From positions 186,001 through 250,000 of the forward strand of contig NZ_JAHUZF010000007.1 of NCBI RefSeq assembly GCF_019218295.1: a stretch of DNA of 64,000 bases. Reading direction: 5' to 3'. Below the pieces are notes generated by a model. It did not search any database, was not told the DNA's origin, and saw only the letters and a list, made by a program, of their open reading frames with translations. Positions 11,803 to 22,005 of this stretch are shown here, in pieces. The DNA is from Maritimibacter sp. DP1N21-5. Its GTDB lineage: Bacteria > Pseudomonadota > Alphaproteobacteria > Rhodobacterales > Rhodobacteraceae. The first letter of the stretch is position 1, and every line of letters starts with the position of its first letter. The translations under genes were made by a program, and so were the position numbers.

Positions 11803-13488
11803 TCAGGCCTCGGCTTCCTCCGTCGTTTCACCTTCTTCGCCGTCCTCGTCCGATGCGAGATCGGCCGGATCGACCCAGCCAAGCTGGATACGCGCGGTCA
11901 TGATCATGTTCTGCGCTTCGTCCAGACCCACGTCGAAGGGCTCGAGAACGCCGTCGTCCTTGTGACGCTCGCCGTTTTCGGTGGTCCAGCCGCCGGCCAG
12001 TTCCCAGTCGGCGCAGGTGGCGAAGTCCTCGAGCGTGAAGACGCCGTCCTTGGCCAGCGCCTCGATCATCTGGGGAGTGAGCCCCTCGAAGCCGACGAGG
12101 CTGTCCTGAACGCCCAGCGCGCGCGCGTTTTCAAGCGCCTTGCGGTTCTGTTCCTCGAGGAAATCGCGCGCCCGTGCCTGAAGCTCGTTCGCCGTATCCT
12201 CGTCCACACCGTCGATGACCAGAAGCTCGTCCACTTCGACATAGGCGACTTCTTCGAGGTTGGTGAAGCCTTCGGAGACCAAGAGCTGCGCGAAGAATTC
12301 GTCCAGATCCAGCGTGTCCATGAAGAGCTTGGTGCGCTCGGCGAACTCCGCCTGACGACGCTTCGATTCCTCTTCCTCGGTCAGGATGTCGATATCGAGC
12401 CCGGTGAGCTGCGAGGCGAGACGCACGTTCTGACCGCGACGACCGATGGCGAGCGACAGTTGCTCGTCCGGCACCACGACCTCGATCTTGCCAGCGTCCT
12501 CGTCGAGCACGACCTTGGCCACTTCGGCCGGCTGGAGCGCGTTCACGAGGAAGGTGGGCACGTCTTCGTTCCACGGAATGATGTCGATCTTTTCGCCCTG
12601 AAGCTCGTTCACCACGGCCTGCACGCGGCTACCGCGCATACCGACGCAGGCGCCGACCGGGTCGATGGACCCGTCGTAGGACACCACGGCGATCTTGGCG
12701 CGCGATCCCGGGTCACGGGCAACAGCCTTGATCTCGATGATGCCGTCATAAATCTCCGGCACTTCCATTTTGAACAGCTCCGCCATGAACTCCGGCGCAG
12801 TGCGCGACAGGAAGATCTGCGGACCGCGGGTCTCGCGACGCACATCTTTCACGTAGCAGCGGATGCGGTCGTTCGGGCGATAGGCTTCGCGACCGATCTT
12901 TTCGTTGCGGCGCAGGATTGCCTCACCCGCGCCGACATCGACAATGATGTTGCCGTATTCTTCGCGTTTCACGATGCCGTTGATGATCGTGCCGGCGCGA
13001 TCCTTGAACTCTTCATACTGACGATCACGCTCGGCTTCGCGGACCTTCTGAAGGATGACCTGCTTGGCCGATTGGGCGGCGATACGACCCATGTCGACGG
13101 GCGGCACGGTTTCGCGGAATTCGTCACCGATCTGCGGGCCACCGGCTTCCTTGGTGTCGATGACTTGGCCGTCGCGGGTCCAGTATTGTTCACGGCCCGG
13201 AGCGGAGGGCTCGAAATAGGGCTTGGCCTGCTCGACGGTCATCTCGGCCTGATAGTTCTCCAGCACCTCTTCCTCGACCACGGTGCGCACGCGGGTAAAG
13301 GTCGCGCGGCCCGTCTTGCGGTCGATCTTGACCCGGATGTCCATCTCGGCGCCGTAACGGCTCTTGGCGGCACGGGCGAGGCTTTCTTCCATCGCTTCGA
13401 TGACCAGACCGGGGTCGATCATCTTCTCGCGCGCGACGGCTTCGGCCGTCTGGAGAAGTTCAAGCTGGTTGGCAGAGGTAATGGCCAT
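11803..13488 (-). CDS. nusA: Transcription termination/antitermination factor NusA
   Basis: NusA binds RNA polymerase and nascent RNA and modulates pausing, termination and rRNA antitermination. The 561-residue protein shows the N-terminal RNAP-binding domain, an S1 domain ([19 protein letters not shown]), and two KH domains ([37 protein letters not shown]). The acidic C-terminal helix-hairpin-helix repeats then end in an Asp/Glu-rich tail. It begins 2 bp after the rimP stop. RimP, NusA, YlxR and IF-2 together form the classic conserved operon. Confidence 0.97.
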   Translation of the reverse strand: MAITSANQLELLQTAEAVAREKMIDPGLVIEAMEESLARAAKSRYGAEMDIRVKIDRKTGRATFTRVRTVVEEEVLENYQAEMTVEQAKPYFEPSAPGREQYWTRDGQVIDTKEAGGPQIGDEFRETVPPVDMGRIAAQSAKQVILQKVREAERDRQYEEFKDRAGTIINGIVKREEYGNIIVDVGAGEAILRRNEKIGREAYRPNDRIRCYVKDVRRETRGPQIFLSRTAPEFMAELFKMEVPEIYDGIIEIKAVARDPGSRAKIAVVSYDGSIDPVGACVGMRGSRVQAVVNELQGEKIDIIPWNEDVPTFLVNALQPAEVAKVVLDEDAGKIEVVVPDEQLSLAIGRRGQNVRLASQLTGLDIDILTEEEESKRRQAEFAERTKLFMDTLDLDEFFAQLLVSEGFTNLEEVAYVEVDELLVIDGVDEDTANELQARARDFLEEQNRKALENARALGVQDSLVGFEGLTPQMIEALAKDGVFTLEDFATCADWELAGGWTTENGERHKDDGVLEPFDVGLDEAQNMIMTARIQLGWVDPADLASDEDGEEGETTEEAEA

Positions 13489-13490
13489 CG

Positions 13491-14078
13491 TTATTCCTCC
13501 TCGGACCCTTCGTCCGTTTCGATTTCATCATATTGAGTTTCGTCGATCAGCCCGGCGTCCTTGCGGGACTTGAGCATCTCGGCAATCAGGTCGTCCGTGA
13601 GGACGAGTTTCGCGTCCGACAGCAGGTCGAAGGTGAGCCCGATGGTCACCGGGGTGCCGTCGTCCTCGATCTCGATCAGCACTTCGCCGTCCTCGGTGCC
13701 CGCGAGCGTGCCCTTGAACCGCTTGCGCCCGTCGATAAGCTCGCTGGTCTCGATCTTGGCGAGCCAGCCGTTCCAGGCGTCGAAGTCCTTGTAGCGCGTC
13801 AGCGGCCGGTCGATCCCGGGCGACGACACCTCGAGCGTATACTCGCCTTCGATCGGGTCTTCGACGTCGAGCGTCGCACCGACGGCGGTGGTGATCTCGG
13901 ACAGATCGTCGACCTCGATCCCGCCCTCGGGCTTGTCGGCCATGATCTGCAACGTGTTCGATTTGGTCGAGCCCATCAGCCGCAGCCGGACAAGCTCATA
14001 CCCCATATCCTCGATCACCGGGCGCACGATTTCGGCGAGCCGGCGGTCGATGGCGGTCTTGGCGACGAGGTCGTTCAT
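13491..14078 (-). CDS. rimP: Ribosome maturation factor RimP
   Basis: RimP assists 30S subunit maturation. The ATG at 14078 gives 195 residues with the N-terminal alpha/beta domain ([16 protein letters not shown]), the conserved [11 protein letters not shown] motif (about 98-108) and a C-terminal Sm-like barrel. The tail is acidic (ETDEGSEEE). Shine-Dalgarno GAAAGGAAC precedes the ATG. A much longer open frame continues upstream, but it is antisense to the exonuclease gene and has no RimP homology, so the start at 14078 is preferred. An intrinsic terminator-like hairpin lies 38 bp upstream, within the leader. Confidence 0.95.
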   Translation of the reverse strand: MNDLVAKTAIDRRLAEIVRPVIEDMGYELVRLRLMGSTKSNTLQIMADKPEGGIEVDDLSEITTAVGATLDVEDPIEGEYTLEVSSPGIDRPLTRYKDFDAWNGWLAKIETSELIDGRKRFKGTLAGTEDGEVLIEIEDDGTPVTIGLTFDLLSDAKLVLTDDLIAEMLKSRKDAGLIDETQYDEIETDEGSEEE

Positions 14079-14109
14079 GGGTTCCTTTCGGGAGCCTGCG
14101 TTCAGGCAC

Positions 14110-14132
14110 AAAAAAACGGGCCAGCGGCCCGT
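14110..14132 (-). terminator. Terminator-like hairpin in the rimP leader (possible attenuator)
   Basis: On the reverse strand ACGGGCC-GCT-GGCCCGT is followed by an unbroken run of T residues, a textbook rho-independent terminator. It points at rimP, and its U-run ends about 30 nt ahead of the rimP start. No leftward gene lies upstream that it could serve; the next gene, at 14313, is divergent. It is therefore best read as a premature terminator in the 5' UTR of the rimP-nusA-infB operon. Confidence 0.7.
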
Positions 14133-14312
14133 GCATCTTTCCGGTGGGGCGTCGGGTTTGGACCCCAGCGCCTCCGCTGTTGAGGGCGATATAGGGGGGT
14201 TCGGGTGAGTCTGCAAGGAAAATTGGCCAGGGCGGCAAAACGTGACGTAGACTTTGAGCCGGAACGCGCCAAGCGGTCCGGCGTTGGTCGCGAGAAACAG
14301 GACGAAGAGCCG

Positions 14313-15326
14313 ATGCCCAGCGCCTTTGAAGACCTCCTCATTCCCCGCCCCGAGGGGCTCTACTGCCCGCCCGGCGAATTCTACATCGACCCGATGCAAC
14401 CCGTGGCGCGGGCCATGGTGACTCATGGTCATGCCGATCACGCGCGGTCGGGGCATGGGGCGGTGATGGCGAGCACCCAGACGCTCGACATCATGGCGAT
14501 CCGCTATGGCGAGGATTTCGCGGGCGAGCGGCAGGAGGGGACGGCTGATCCGGTGGAGGTGAACGGCGTGAAAGTGAGCTTTCATCCGGCGGGCCACGTG
14601 CTGGGAAGCTGTCAAATCAGGCTCGAACATGGCGGAACCCGTGCTGTTGTGTCCGGCGATTATTCCCGCGTCGCGAACCCTGCCTGTGCGCCTTTTGAGC
14701 CTGTCCCCTGCGATCTGTTCATCACCGAGGCGACCTTTGCCCTGCCGGTGTTCAAGCATCCCAAACCGTCCGACGAGATTGCCAAGCTCATCGCCTCGGT
14801 CCGCAATTTCCCCGACCGTCCGCACCTCATTGGCGCCTATGCGCTGGGCAAGGCGCAGCGGGTGATCATGCTTTTGCGCGAGGCCGGGTGGGACGCGCCG
14901 ATCTATGTCCACGGGGCGCTGCAACGGCTCTGCGACTATCACATCGAACAGGGCGTGCCGCTGGGCGACCTGCGCCCCGCCACGATGGACAAGGCCGAGG
15001 CGAAGGGGCTGCGGGAAGCGATTGTCATCTCGCCCCCATCCGCCTTTGCCTCGCCTTGGGTGCAGCGCTTCGTCGATCCGGTGATCGGCTTTGCCTCTGG
15101 CTGGATGCAGATCCGGGCGCGGGCGCGACAGCGGGGGGTCGAGCTTCCGCTCGTCATCTCGGACCATGTTGATTGGCCCGACCTCACGGGCACGATCCGC
15201 GAGTTGAACCCGACGGAGTTCTGGATCACCCATGGGCGAGACGATGCGCTCATGCGCTGGGCCGAGTTGGAGCAGCGCCGCGCACGCCCCCTGCATCTGG
15301 TCGGATATGAGGAGGAGCCGGAATGA
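14313..15326 (+). CDS. Ligase-associated DNA damage response exonuclease (metallo-beta-lactamase/beta-CASP fold)
   Basis: This 337-residue nuclease of the SNM1/Artemis-like metallo-beta-lactamase superfamily carries the metal-binding [13 protein letters not shown] motif near residue 42, with [18 protein letters not shown] and the beta-CASP segments following. The start [12 protein letters not shown] at 14313 is chosen over an in-frame ATG at 14205, because family members begin with this sequence and the upstream 36 residues are charged and unconserved. It overlaps the DNA ligase gene by 4 bp (ATGA). The pair is known from many proteobacteria as part of a putative repair system, with a ligase-associated helicase and the endonuclease PdeM; those two are not present here. 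Confidence 0.92.
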   Translation: MPSAFEDLLIPRPEGLYCPPGEFYIDPMQPVARAMVTHGHADHARSGHGAVMASTQTLDIMAIRYGEDFAGERQEGTADPVEVNGVKVSFHPAGHVLGSCQIRLEHGGTRAVVSGDYSRVANPACAPFEPVPCDLFITEATFALPVFKHPKPSDEIAKLIASVRNFPDRPHLIGAYALGKAQRVIMLLREAGWDAPIYVHGALQRLCDYHIEQGVPLGDLRPATMDKAEAKGLREAIVISPPSAFASPWVQRFVDPVIGFASGWMQIRARARQRGVELPLVISDHVDWPDLTGTIRELNPTEFWITHGRDDALMRWAELEQRRARPLHLVGYEEEPE

Positions 15327-16882
15327 AGGCCTATGCCGCCCTCCTTGAACGCCTCGCCTTTACCAACGGTCGAAACGCGAAACTGGCTTTGTTAGAGACG
15401 TATTTGCGCGATGCCCCCGACCCGGACCGTGGCTATGCTTTGGCGTCCTTGACCGGGGAACTCAACTTTGCCGGGGCCAAACCTGCCCTCCTGCGTGCGC
15501 TTGTGTCCGAACACGTGGACGCCGAGCTGTTCACCATGTCCTACCACTACGTCGGTGATCTGGCCGAAACGATTGCGCTTATCTGGCCGGGTCAAGGCAC
15601 CGCGCGGGAGGTTCCGCTGTCCGAGGTGGTCGAGGCGCTGAACAAGGCGTCGAAATCCGATACGCCGGGGCTCATTGCCGATTGGCTCGACGCGCTTGAC
15701 CCATCGGAACGGCTCGCGCTGCTCAAACTGATGACGGGCGGGATGCGCGTGGGCGTGTCGGCGCGGCTGGCGCTCACCGCGCTGGCCAACACGGGCGATG
15801 TGCCGCTCGACGACATTCTGGAACTTTGGGCCGGGTTCAAACCGCCATACGCTTCGCTCTTTGCGTGGCTTGCGGGCGGACCCAAGCCGGAACCGACGAT
15901 CAAGGCCCCGTTCCGCCCCGTGATGCTGTCCACGCCCCAAGACCTCGACGGTCTGCGCGCGCTCGATCCGGACGACTACGCCGCCGAGTGGAAATGGGAC
16001 GGGATCCGGGTGCAGGCTGCCGCCGATGGTGACGAGCGGCGGCTCTATTCCCGAACGGGCGAGGATATTTCGGCGGCGTTCCCCGACGTTGTCGAGCGGA
16101 TGGACTTTACCGGCACGCTAGACGGCGAGCTTATCGTCCGGCGCGAAGGCGAGGTCGCGCCCTTCGGTGACCTGCAAAAGCGGCTCAATCGGAAGACCGC
16201 TGGCAAGGCGCTGCTGAAATCCCATCCCGCCGCGCTGCGCCTTTATGACGTCCTCGTCTGGCAGGGCGAGGATCTGCGCGATCTGCCCTTCGACGACCGC
16301 CGCGCGCGGCTCGACGCGGCTGTTGTGACGCTCGACCCCTACCGCTTCGACGCCTCGCCGATTCTGCCCTTCGACACATGGGATGACCTCGCCGCGCTGC
16401 GGGGCGATCCGCCGTCTCCGGTGATCGAAGGCGTCATGCTGAAGCGCAAGAATAGTGTCTACTCTGCTGGAAGACCGCGTGGCCCGTGGTTCAAATGGAA
16501 GCGCGACCCGATGATCGTGGACGCCGTTCTGCTTTACGCGCAACGGGGGCACGGCAAACGCTCGGGCTTCTATTCCGACTTTACCTTCGGGGTGTGGGAG
16601 GGTGATCGACTGGTCCCGGTGGGCAAGGCCTATTCCGGTTTCACCGACGAGGAACTCAAGCGGCTCGATAAATTCGTGCGCCAGCACACCATCGAACGCT
16701 ACGGTCCGGTGCGCTCGCTCTCGCCCGATCTCGTCGTTGAGGTCGCCTTCGAAGGACTCAATCGCTCGACCCGGCACAAGTCCGGCATCGCCATGCGCTT
16801 TCCCCGGATTTCGCGGATCAGGTGGGACAAGCCCGTGGCCGAGGCCGATACACTCGCCATGCTCGAGGCGATGCTGCCCTAG
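15323..16882 (+). CDS. ATP-dependent DNA ligase (LigC-type, DNA-damage-associated)
   Basis: The enzyme seals nicks using ATP. The 519 residues comprise an N-terminal DNA-binding domain, the adenylation domain with motif I EWKWDGIR (adenylated Lys at residue 224), motif III-like [11 protein letters not shown] and motif [15 protein letters not shown]...PWFKWKRDP. An OB-fold C-terminus ends in [21 protein letters not shown]. It belongs to the family annotated as cisplatin-damage-response ligase, not the Ku-associated LigD, since no polymerase or 3'-phosphoesterase domain is fused. It is translationally coupled to the upstream exonuclease, and its stop overlaps the convergent methyltransferase stop by 4 bp. 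Confidence 0.93.
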   Translation: MKAYAALLERLAFTNGRNAKLALLETYLRDAPDPDRGYALASLTGELNFAGAKPALLRALVSEHVDAELFTMSYHYVGDLAETIALIWPGQGTAREVPLSEVVEALNKASKSDTPGLIADWLDALDPSERLALLKLMTGGMRVGVSARLALTALANTGDVPLDDILELWAGFKPPYASLFAWLAGGPKPEPTIKAPFRPVMLSTPQDLDGLRALDPDDYAAEWKWDGIRVQAAADGDERRLYSRTGEDISAAFPDVVERMDFTGTLDGELIVRREGEVAPFGDLQKRLNRKTAGKALLKSHPAALRLYDVLVWQGEDLRDLPFDDRRARLDAAVVTLDPYRFDASPILPFDTWDDLAALRGDPPSPVIEGVMLKRKNSVYSAGRPRGPWFKWKRDPMIVDAVLLYAQRGHGKRSGFYSDFTFGVWEGDRLVPVGKAYSGFTDEELKRLDKFVRQHTIERYGPVRSLSPDLVVEVAFEGLNRSTRHKSGIAMRFPRISRIRWDKPVAEADTLAMLEAMLP

Positions 16883-17499
16883 AGTTTCCGGGCCACGACG
16901 AAGAGCGTCAACTTCGACCCGGGTGTCTCGTCCACAAGGATCTCGAAGCCGGCGTCGCGGATCATCTGACGAAACCTGTCCCGCTTCAGCATCGCGACAT
17001 GGGGTGCCTTGCCGATCAACTGGCCAAGCGGGAGCAGCAACCGGGCCAGCCAGACCTCGCCCACCATCGCCGACGAACTGACAAAGACCCCGCCGGGGGT
17101 GAGGACCCGCGCAATCTTGGCAATCGTGGCGGCGGGGTCGGGGACCAGGTGCAACAGCGACAGGGCCAGCACGGCGTCAAAACTGCCGTCCGCCAAGGGC
17201 ATCTCGTCGAAATTGCCCTGCTCGAACCGCATGTTGGGCGGGATCGGACCCTCGGCCTTTCCCAGTCGGATCATCTCGCCCGACAGATCGGTGGCCAGAT
17301 ATTCGGCCACCAGCGGCGCATGACGCCGCGCCGTATTTCCAGACCCGCAGCCGATTTCCAGCACCCGCATGTCGGGCCGCAGAAACCCTTGCGTCACCGC
17401 GACCTTGTGCTCATAGGCCGCCACGTCGCCAACAGGTCGGAGAATGTATTTCGCGGCCGTGCCGTCCCAAAAGGGCGTCTGGTCGTGAACCTGTTTCAC
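16879..17499 (-). CDS. Class I SAM-dependent methyltransferase
   Basis: This 206-residue methyltransferase (Methyltransf_11 type) has the SAM-binding motif VLEIGCGSGNTARRHAP at about 46-62 and the DAVLALSLLHLVPDP post-motif region. The N-terminus, QTPFWDGTAAKYILRPVGD, resembles phosphatidylethanolamine-methyltransferase-like and UbiE-like proteins, but the substrate cannot be assigned. Its start overlaps the stop of the proline iminopeptidase gene by 4 bp, so the two genes form a small operon. Its 3' end overlaps the convergent ligase gene by 4 bp. Confidence 0.85.
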   Translation of the reverse strand: MKQVHDQTPFWDGTAAKYILRPVGDVAAYEHKVAVTQGFLRPDMRVLEIGCGSGNTARRHAPLVAEYLATDLSGEMIRLGKAEGPIPPNMRFEQGNFDEMPLADGSFDAVLALSLLHLVPDPAATIAKIARVLTPGGVFVSSSAMVGEVWLARLLLPLGQLIGKAPHVAMLKRDRFRQMIRDAGFEILVDETPGSKLTLFVVARKL

Positions 17500-18485
17500 A
17501 GCCCCAGCGTGCTCCGCTGTCTAGCAAGCTTGTCTGTCGTGCGCACAAGTTCGGCCGCGATGCCCGGCTCGCTGACCGCATGTCCGGCGCGCGGGATCAT
17601 GCGGAACTCGCTCGTGGGCCACGCCTGATGCAGCGACCAGGCCGCTTCCGGCGGACAGATCATGTCGTGACGCCCCTGCACGATGGTGCCGGGCACATGT
17701 GCGATCCGCCGCATGTTCGTAAGAATCTGCTGGTCGTCGCCAAGGAACACCCGGTTCACAAAATAATGGTTCTCGAGCCGCGCGAAGGCGAGCGCATAGT
17801 CCGCCGGACTGTCGATCATCGCCCCGTCATTCTCGATGCTGGCGAGGGCATTCTCCCAGGCCGCCCAGACGCGGGCATGGCGCAGCTCCTCGCTGCGGTC
17901 GCCAGAGAACAGCCGGTGATGATAGGCCTCGATCAGGTCGCCGCGTTCACCTTCGGGGATCGGCCCCACGAAGCGTGACCAGAGATCGGGCCAGAACTGG
18001 CCCGCGCCGCCGCCATAGAACCACTGGAACTCTCGCTCGGTTGCGAGGAAGACCCCCCGCAGGACAAGCCAGGCCGCCCGTTCCGGATGCGCCTGCGCAT
18101 AGATGAGCGCAAGCGTCGCGCCCCAGCTTCCGCCGAAGACGATCCAGCGGTCGATGCCGAACGTATCCCGGATAAGCTCGATGTCGCGGACGAGATGCCA
18201 GGTGGTGTTCGCGGTGACGCTGGCATGGGGTCTGGATCGCCCGCACCCGCGCTGATCGAAAAGGATGATACGATACTTGTCAGGATCGAAGAACCGCCGC
18301 ATCGCAGGCGAACAGCCGCCCCCGGGACCGCCATGAAGCACGACCACCGGAATACCGTCCCTCGCGCCGCATTGTTCGACATAAATGGTGTGGCCATCAC
18401 CGACGTCGAGCATCCTTCGGTCTAAGGGCTCGATCGGAGGATACAATTTCCCCCCTGCGGTGTTTTTTCCTGCGGCCTGTTCCAT
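17496..18485 (-). CDS. pip: Proline iminopeptidase
   Basis: The enzyme removes N-terminal proline from peptides. Its 329 residues form an alpha/beta hydrolase of family S33. The oxyanion region is HGGPGGGCSP, followed by FDQRGCGRS and the nucleophile motif GGSWGATLAL with Ser120. The likely catalytic Asp is in QGRHDMICPP (about 272) and the His in RAGHAVSE (about 300). All are in the usual order and spacing. It is divergent from ubiG with 54 bp between the starts, a gap that contains the palindrome CCCTATATAGGG. A methyltransferase gene follows in the same operon. Confidence 0.94.
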   Translation of the reverse strand: MEQAAGKNTAGGKLYPPIEPLDRRMLDVGDGHTIYVEQCGARDGIPVVVLHGGPGGGCSPAMRRFFDPDKYRIILFDQRGCGRSRPHASVTANTTWHLVRDIELIRDTFGIDRWIVFGGSWGATLALIYAQAHPERAAWLVLRGVFLATEREFQWFYGGGAGQFWPDLWSRFVGPIPEGERGDLIEAYHHRLFSGDRSEELRHARVWAAWENALASIENDGAMIDSPADYALAFARLENHYFVNRVFLGDDQQILTNMRRIAHVPGTIVQGRHDMICPPEAAWSLHQAWPTSEFRMIPRAGHAVSEPGIAAELVRTTDKLARQRSTLGL

Positions 18486-18490
18486 CGGAA

Positions 18491-18502
18491 CCCTATATAG
18501 GG
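18491..18502. promoter_or_regulatory. 12-bp palindrome in the pip/ubiG divergent promoter
   Basis: CCCTATATAGGG is a perfect palindrome 6 bp from the pip start and 38 bp from the ubiG start. Its TATATA core could serve as a -10 element for either gene, or the palindrome could be a regulator site. No second copy was seen. Confidence 0.4.
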
Positions 18503-18539
18503 GGCAACCACACGCCCCGCCATGAAGAAAGAGAGTAAC

Positions 18540-19286
18540 ATGACGTCAGCGGAAACGACAGTCGATCCGGCCGAAGTCGCCAAGTTCGAAGCCATGGCCG
18601 CCGAGTGGTGGGATCCGAACGGAAAGTTCAAACCCCTGCACATGATGAACCCCGTGCGCCTCGACTATATCGTGGGCCAGATCGCCGCCGAACACGGTCG
18701 CGACCTGACGGCGGACAAGCCGTTCGAGGGGCTGCGTATTCTCGATATCGGCTGCGGCGGCGGGCTCCTGTCCGAACCCATGGCGCGGCTGGGCGCAAGC
18801 GTTGTCGGCGCCGATGCGGCGGAACGCAATATCCCCGTGGCGCAGGTCCATGCCGAACAGTCCGGCCTGTCCATCGACTACCGGCACACCACGGCGGAAG
18901 CCCTGGCCGAGGCCGGCGAGCAATTCGACGCGGTCCTCAACATGGAAGTGGTCGAACATGTGGCCGATCCCCTCGCATACCTGACCGCCTGTCAGACGCT
19001 CTTGAAGCCGGGCGGGATCATGTGCTGCTCCACCATCAACCGGAATCCGAAGAGCTTCATGGTGGCCATCGTGGGTGCCGAACACATCATGCGCTGGTTG
19101 CCTAAGGGCACCCATGAATGGGACAAGTTCATCACGCCGTCCGAGCTCGAGGACCTGATCACCCGCAGCGGTCTTCGCGTCGTGGACAAGAAGGGCTTCG
19201 TCTTCAATCCGGTGCTCTGGTCCTGGTCGATTTCCTCGCGCGACCTGTCGGTGAACTACGTGACAGCAAGCGTTAAGCCTGCCTGA
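18540..19286 (+). CDS. ubiG: 3-demethylubiquinol/2-polyprenyl-6-hydroxyphenol O-methyltransferase UbiG
   Basis: UbiG performs both O-methylations of ubiquinone biosynthesis. The start at 18540 ([10 protein letters not shown], 248 residues) is preferred because AAAGAGAG lies at Shine-Dalgarno distance; an in-frame ATG at 18522 would add six residues. Diagnostic features are the N-terminal [22 protein letters not shown], the SAM motif [20 protein letters not shown] and the [10 protein letters not shown] post-motif, then the conserved [10 protein letters not shown] and the C-terminal DLSVNYV segment. A hairpin AGCCTG/CAGGCT spans the stop codon and may act as a weak terminator. Tex follows 102 bp downstream. 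Confidence 0.95.
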   Translation: MTSAETTVDPAEVAKFEAMAAEWWDPNGKFKPLHMMNPVRLDYIVGQIAAEHGRDLTADKPFEGLRILDIGCGGGLLSEPMARLGASVVGADAAERNIPVAQVHAEQSGLSIDYRHTTAEALAEAGEQFDAVLNMEVVEHVADPLAYLTACQTLLKPGGIMCCSTINRNPKSFMVAIVGAEHIMRWLPKGTHEWDKFITPSELEDLITRSGLRVVDKKGFVFNPVLWSWSISSRDLSVNYVTASVKPA

Positions 19287-19388
19287 AACAGGCTCTGATC
19301 CAGCCCAAGTCCTCTGTTGCTCCCTTGCCACTTGGCGCGGGTGCGCAGCGCGGGTATCACCCTCTCCTGATCAGAGAGGAGACGCCCC

Positions 19389-21725
19389 GTGAGCCACGCC
19401 GATACGCGCATCCATCAGACCATCGCGACCGAGATTTCGGCGGGCGCGGGCCAGGTCGCTGCCGCTGTCAAGCTGCTGGACGAGGGCGCGACGGTTCCAT
19501 TCGTGGCGCGGTATCGCAAGGAGGTCACGGGCGGGCTCGACGACACGCAACTGCGCACGCTTGCCGATCGCCTCGCCTATCTGCGCGAGCTTGAGGCGCG
19601 GCGCGTCACGATCCTGAATTCGATCAAGGAGCAGGGGAAACTGACCGACGACCTCGCCCGCGCCATCGCCGGGGCCGAGACAAAGGCGACGCTCGAGGAC
19701 ATTTATCTTCCCTACAAACCCAAGCGGCGCACCAAGGCGATGATCGCGCGGGAAAACGGGCTTGCGCCGCTACTCGACGCGATCCGGGGCGATCGCCACG
19801 CCGACCCGGAAACGCTCGCGCAGGCTTATGTGACCGGCGAAGTCGCGACGCCGAAAGAGGCGCTCGACGGCGCCTATGAAATTCTCGCCGAAGAGATGGC
19901 CGAGAACGCTCCCCTGCTTGGCCGCCTGCGCGACTTCATGCACCGCGAAGCCCTCATCACGGCCAAAGTTGTGTCCGGCAAGGAAACCGAGGGCGCGAAG
20001 TTCTCGGACTACTTCGACCATCGCGAGCGCTGGGCCGATATTCCCGGCCACCGCGCGCTTGCCATCCTGCGCGCAGCGAAAGAAGAGGTCGTCACGATCA
20101 ACATCGCCCCCGATCCCGAAACCGGCGCGGACAAAGCGACAGGGATCGTCGCGCATGAGATCGGCATCACCGGCGACGCGCCGGGCGATGTCTGGCTGCG
20201 CAATGCCGCCGCGCGCATCTGGCGCATCAAGCTGTCGCTCACGATGTATATGGACCTGCTCGCGGACCTGCGCCGCCGCGCGCATGAAGAGGCGATCACG
20301 GTCTTTGCCCGCAACCTGCGTGACCTGCTGCTCGCCGCGCCTGCCGGTGCGCGCCCGACGCTTGGCCTCGATCCCGGCATCCGCACGGGGGTCAAGGCGG
20401 CGGTGGTCGATGCCACCGGCAAAGTGCTCGACACCGCGACGATCTATCCGTTCCAGCCCAAGAACGACATTCGCGGGTCCGAGGCCAAGATCATCGAACT
20501 CATTCGCAAACATGGGATCGAACTGATCGCCATCGGTAACGGCACGGCGAGCCGCGAAACCGAACGCCTCGTGGCCGACACGATCAAGCTGCTGCCTGAC
20601 GGCCCGAAACCGACCAAGGTGGTGGTGAGCGAAGCCGGTGCAAGTGTCTATTCCGCCTCGGAACTGGCCGCGCGGGAGTTTCCGGACCTCGACGTGAGCC
20701 TGCGCGGCGCGGTGTCCATCGCCCGCCGTTTGCAGGACCCGCTCGCCGAACTGGTGAAGATCGAACCCAAGTCCATCGGGGTTGGCCAGTATCAGCACGA
20801 CGTCGATCAGACCCGCTTGTCGCGCGCGCTCGAGGGCGTGGTGGAAGACGCCGTGAACGCGGTTGGCGTCGATCTCAACACCGCATCGGCCCCGCTCCTC
20901 GCCCATGTTGCCGGTCTTGGCCAGCGTCTCGCAGAAGGCATCGTCGCGCATCGCGACGCAACGGGCGCCTTCCCCTCCCGCAAGGCGCTGCTCAAGGTCG
21001 CGGGGCTGGGTCCCAAGGCCTTTGAGCAGGCGGCGGGTTTCCTTCGCATCACCGGCGGGACCGAACCGCTCGACGCCTCTTCGGTCCATCCCGAAGCCTA
21101 TGACGTGGCGCGCAAGATCGTCGCCTCCTGCGGACGCGACCTCCGGCAGATCATGGGGAACGGCGGGGCACTGAAGGGCCTCAAGGCCGAGGATTTCGTG
21201 ACCGAGACTTTCGGCCTTCCCACGGTGCGCGACATTCTGGCCGAACTCGAAAAGCCCGGCCGCGACCCTCGGCCCGAATTCAAGACCGCGAGCTTCGCGG
21301 AGGGCGTCGAGGACATCAAGGACCTGAAACCGGGGATGCGGCTCGAGGGAACCGTCACCAACGTGGCCGCCTTCGGTGCCTTCGTCGACATCGGCGTGCA
21401 TCAGGACGGCCTCGTCCACGTGAGCCAGCTGGCCGACCGTTTCGTCAAGGACCCCCATGAGGTGGTGAAGGCCGGCGACGTGGTGCGCGTGACCGTGACC
21501 GAGGTGGACATCCCGCGCAAACGCATCGGCCTGTCCATGCGCAAGGACGCGGGCGCAGCGGGTGGTCAGCGGCAGGACCGGGGTCCGTCCGCGAAGGATC
21601 GCAGCGGTCCCAAGGGCGACAGGCCCAAGAGCGCGCCGCATGGATCCAAACAGGCCTCACGGGACGCCGGGAACAACGCCTTCGGGGCGGCGCTGGCGGC
21701 AGCGATGAAGGACAAGCGCCGCTGA
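19389..21725 (+). CDS. tex: Tex family S1 RNA-binding transcription accessory protein
   Basis: Tex is a cytoplasmic nucleic-acid-binding protein related to eukaryotic Spt6. The 778-residue product has the Tex N-terminal domain ([17 protein letters not shown]), a YqgF/RNase H-like domain ([17 protein letters not shown]) and HhH motifs ([16 protein letters not shown]). A C-terminal S1 domain lies at about 645-715 ([33 protein letters not shown]), and the tail is basic and low-complexity. It begins with GTG behind an AGAGGAG Shine-Dalgarno. A 623-residue open frame on the opposite strand is a codon-bias shadow. Confidence 0.96.
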   Translation: MSHADTRIHQTIATEISAGAGQVAAAVKLLDEGATVPFVARYRKEVTGGLDDTQLRTLADRLAYLRELEARRVTILNSIKEQGKLTDDLARAIAGAETKATLEDIYLPYKPKRRTKAMIARENGLAPLLDAIRGDRHADPETLAQAYVTGEVATPKEALDGAYEILAEEMAENAPLLGRLRDFMHREALITAKVVSGKETEGAKFSDYFDHRERWADIPGHRALAILRAAKEEVVTINIAPDPETGADKATGIVAHEIGITGDAPGDVWLRNAAARIWRIKLSLTMYMDLLADLRRRAHEEAITVFARNLRDLLLAAPAGARPTLGLDPGIRTGVKAAVVDATGKVLDTATIYPFQPKNDIRGSEAKIIELIRKHGIELIAIGNGTASRETERLVADTIKLLPDGPKPTKVVVSEAGASVYSASELAAREFPDLDVSLRGAVSIARRLQDPLAELVKIEPKSIGVGQYQHDVDQTRLSRALEGVVEDAVNAVGVDLNTASAPLLAHVAGLGQRLAEGIVAHRDATGAFPSRKALLKVAGLGPKAFEQAAGFLRITGGTEPLDASSVHPEAYDVARKIVASCGRDLRQIMGNGGALKGLKAEDFVTETFGLPTVRDILAELEKPGRDPRPEFKTASFAEGVEDIKDLKPGMRLEGTVTNVAAFGAFVDIGVHQDGLVHVSQLADRFVKDPHEVVKAGDVVRVTVTEVDIPRKRIGLSMRKDAGAAGGQRQDRGPSAKDRSGPKGDRPKSAPHGSKQASRDAGNNAFGAALAAAMKDKRR

Positions 21726-21792
21726 CGTACGCCGGGCGTCCGCCGGAACCGCGGAACCCCTGACGGCGTTTATCGCCGCAGGAGGATCCGCG

Positions 21793-22005
21793 ATGAGCTT
21801 TGCGATCGGCGACAAGGTTGAATGGGACTGGGGAACAGGCACGGCCAGGGGCCATGTCGAAAAGCGCTATACCTGGAAGGTCACCCGAAAACTCCAGGGA
21901 TCCGAGGTGACGCGCAACGGTTCGGATGATGATCCCGCGCTCTATATCGAAACAGACGACGGCAACGGCGTGCTCAAACTCGCCTCCGAAGTGCGCGAGG
22001 CGTGA
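21793..22005 (+). CDS. DUF2945 / HVA1-type small protein
   Basis: This 70-residue protein matches the DUF2945 (HVA1, Tudor-like) family, with FAIGDKVEWDWGTGTARGHVEK at the N-terminus and a conserved beta-rich ending. A strong Shine-Dalgarno GCAGGAGG precedes the ATG. Its stop overlaps the topoisomerase IB start (GTGA), a pairing that suggests a DNA- or chromatin-related role, but no function is established for the family in bacteria. Confidence 0.85.
   Translation: MSFAIGDKVEWDWGTGTARGHVEKRYTWKVTRKLQGSEVTRNGSDDDPALYIETDDGNGVLKLASEVREA

Noticed and set aside
9756..11903. 715-codon open frame on the + strand opposite infB and the YlxR gene
   Set aside because: His/Arg/Val-rich translation without motifs, antisense to clearly conserved genes; a shadow of high-GC codon bias.
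11962..13536. 524-codon open frame opposite nusA
   Set aside because: No homology; nusA KH and S1 motifs are intact on the opposite strand.
13996..14238. Possible leader peptide MHGPLARFF across the rimP-leader hairpin
   Set aside because: The frame runs on into rimP out of frame, has no Shine-Dalgarno and no regulatory codon run; the hairpin alone explains the region.
19770..21641. 623-codon open frame opposite tex
   Set aside because: No recognisable domain or ribosome site, and tex on the other strand has every family motif.
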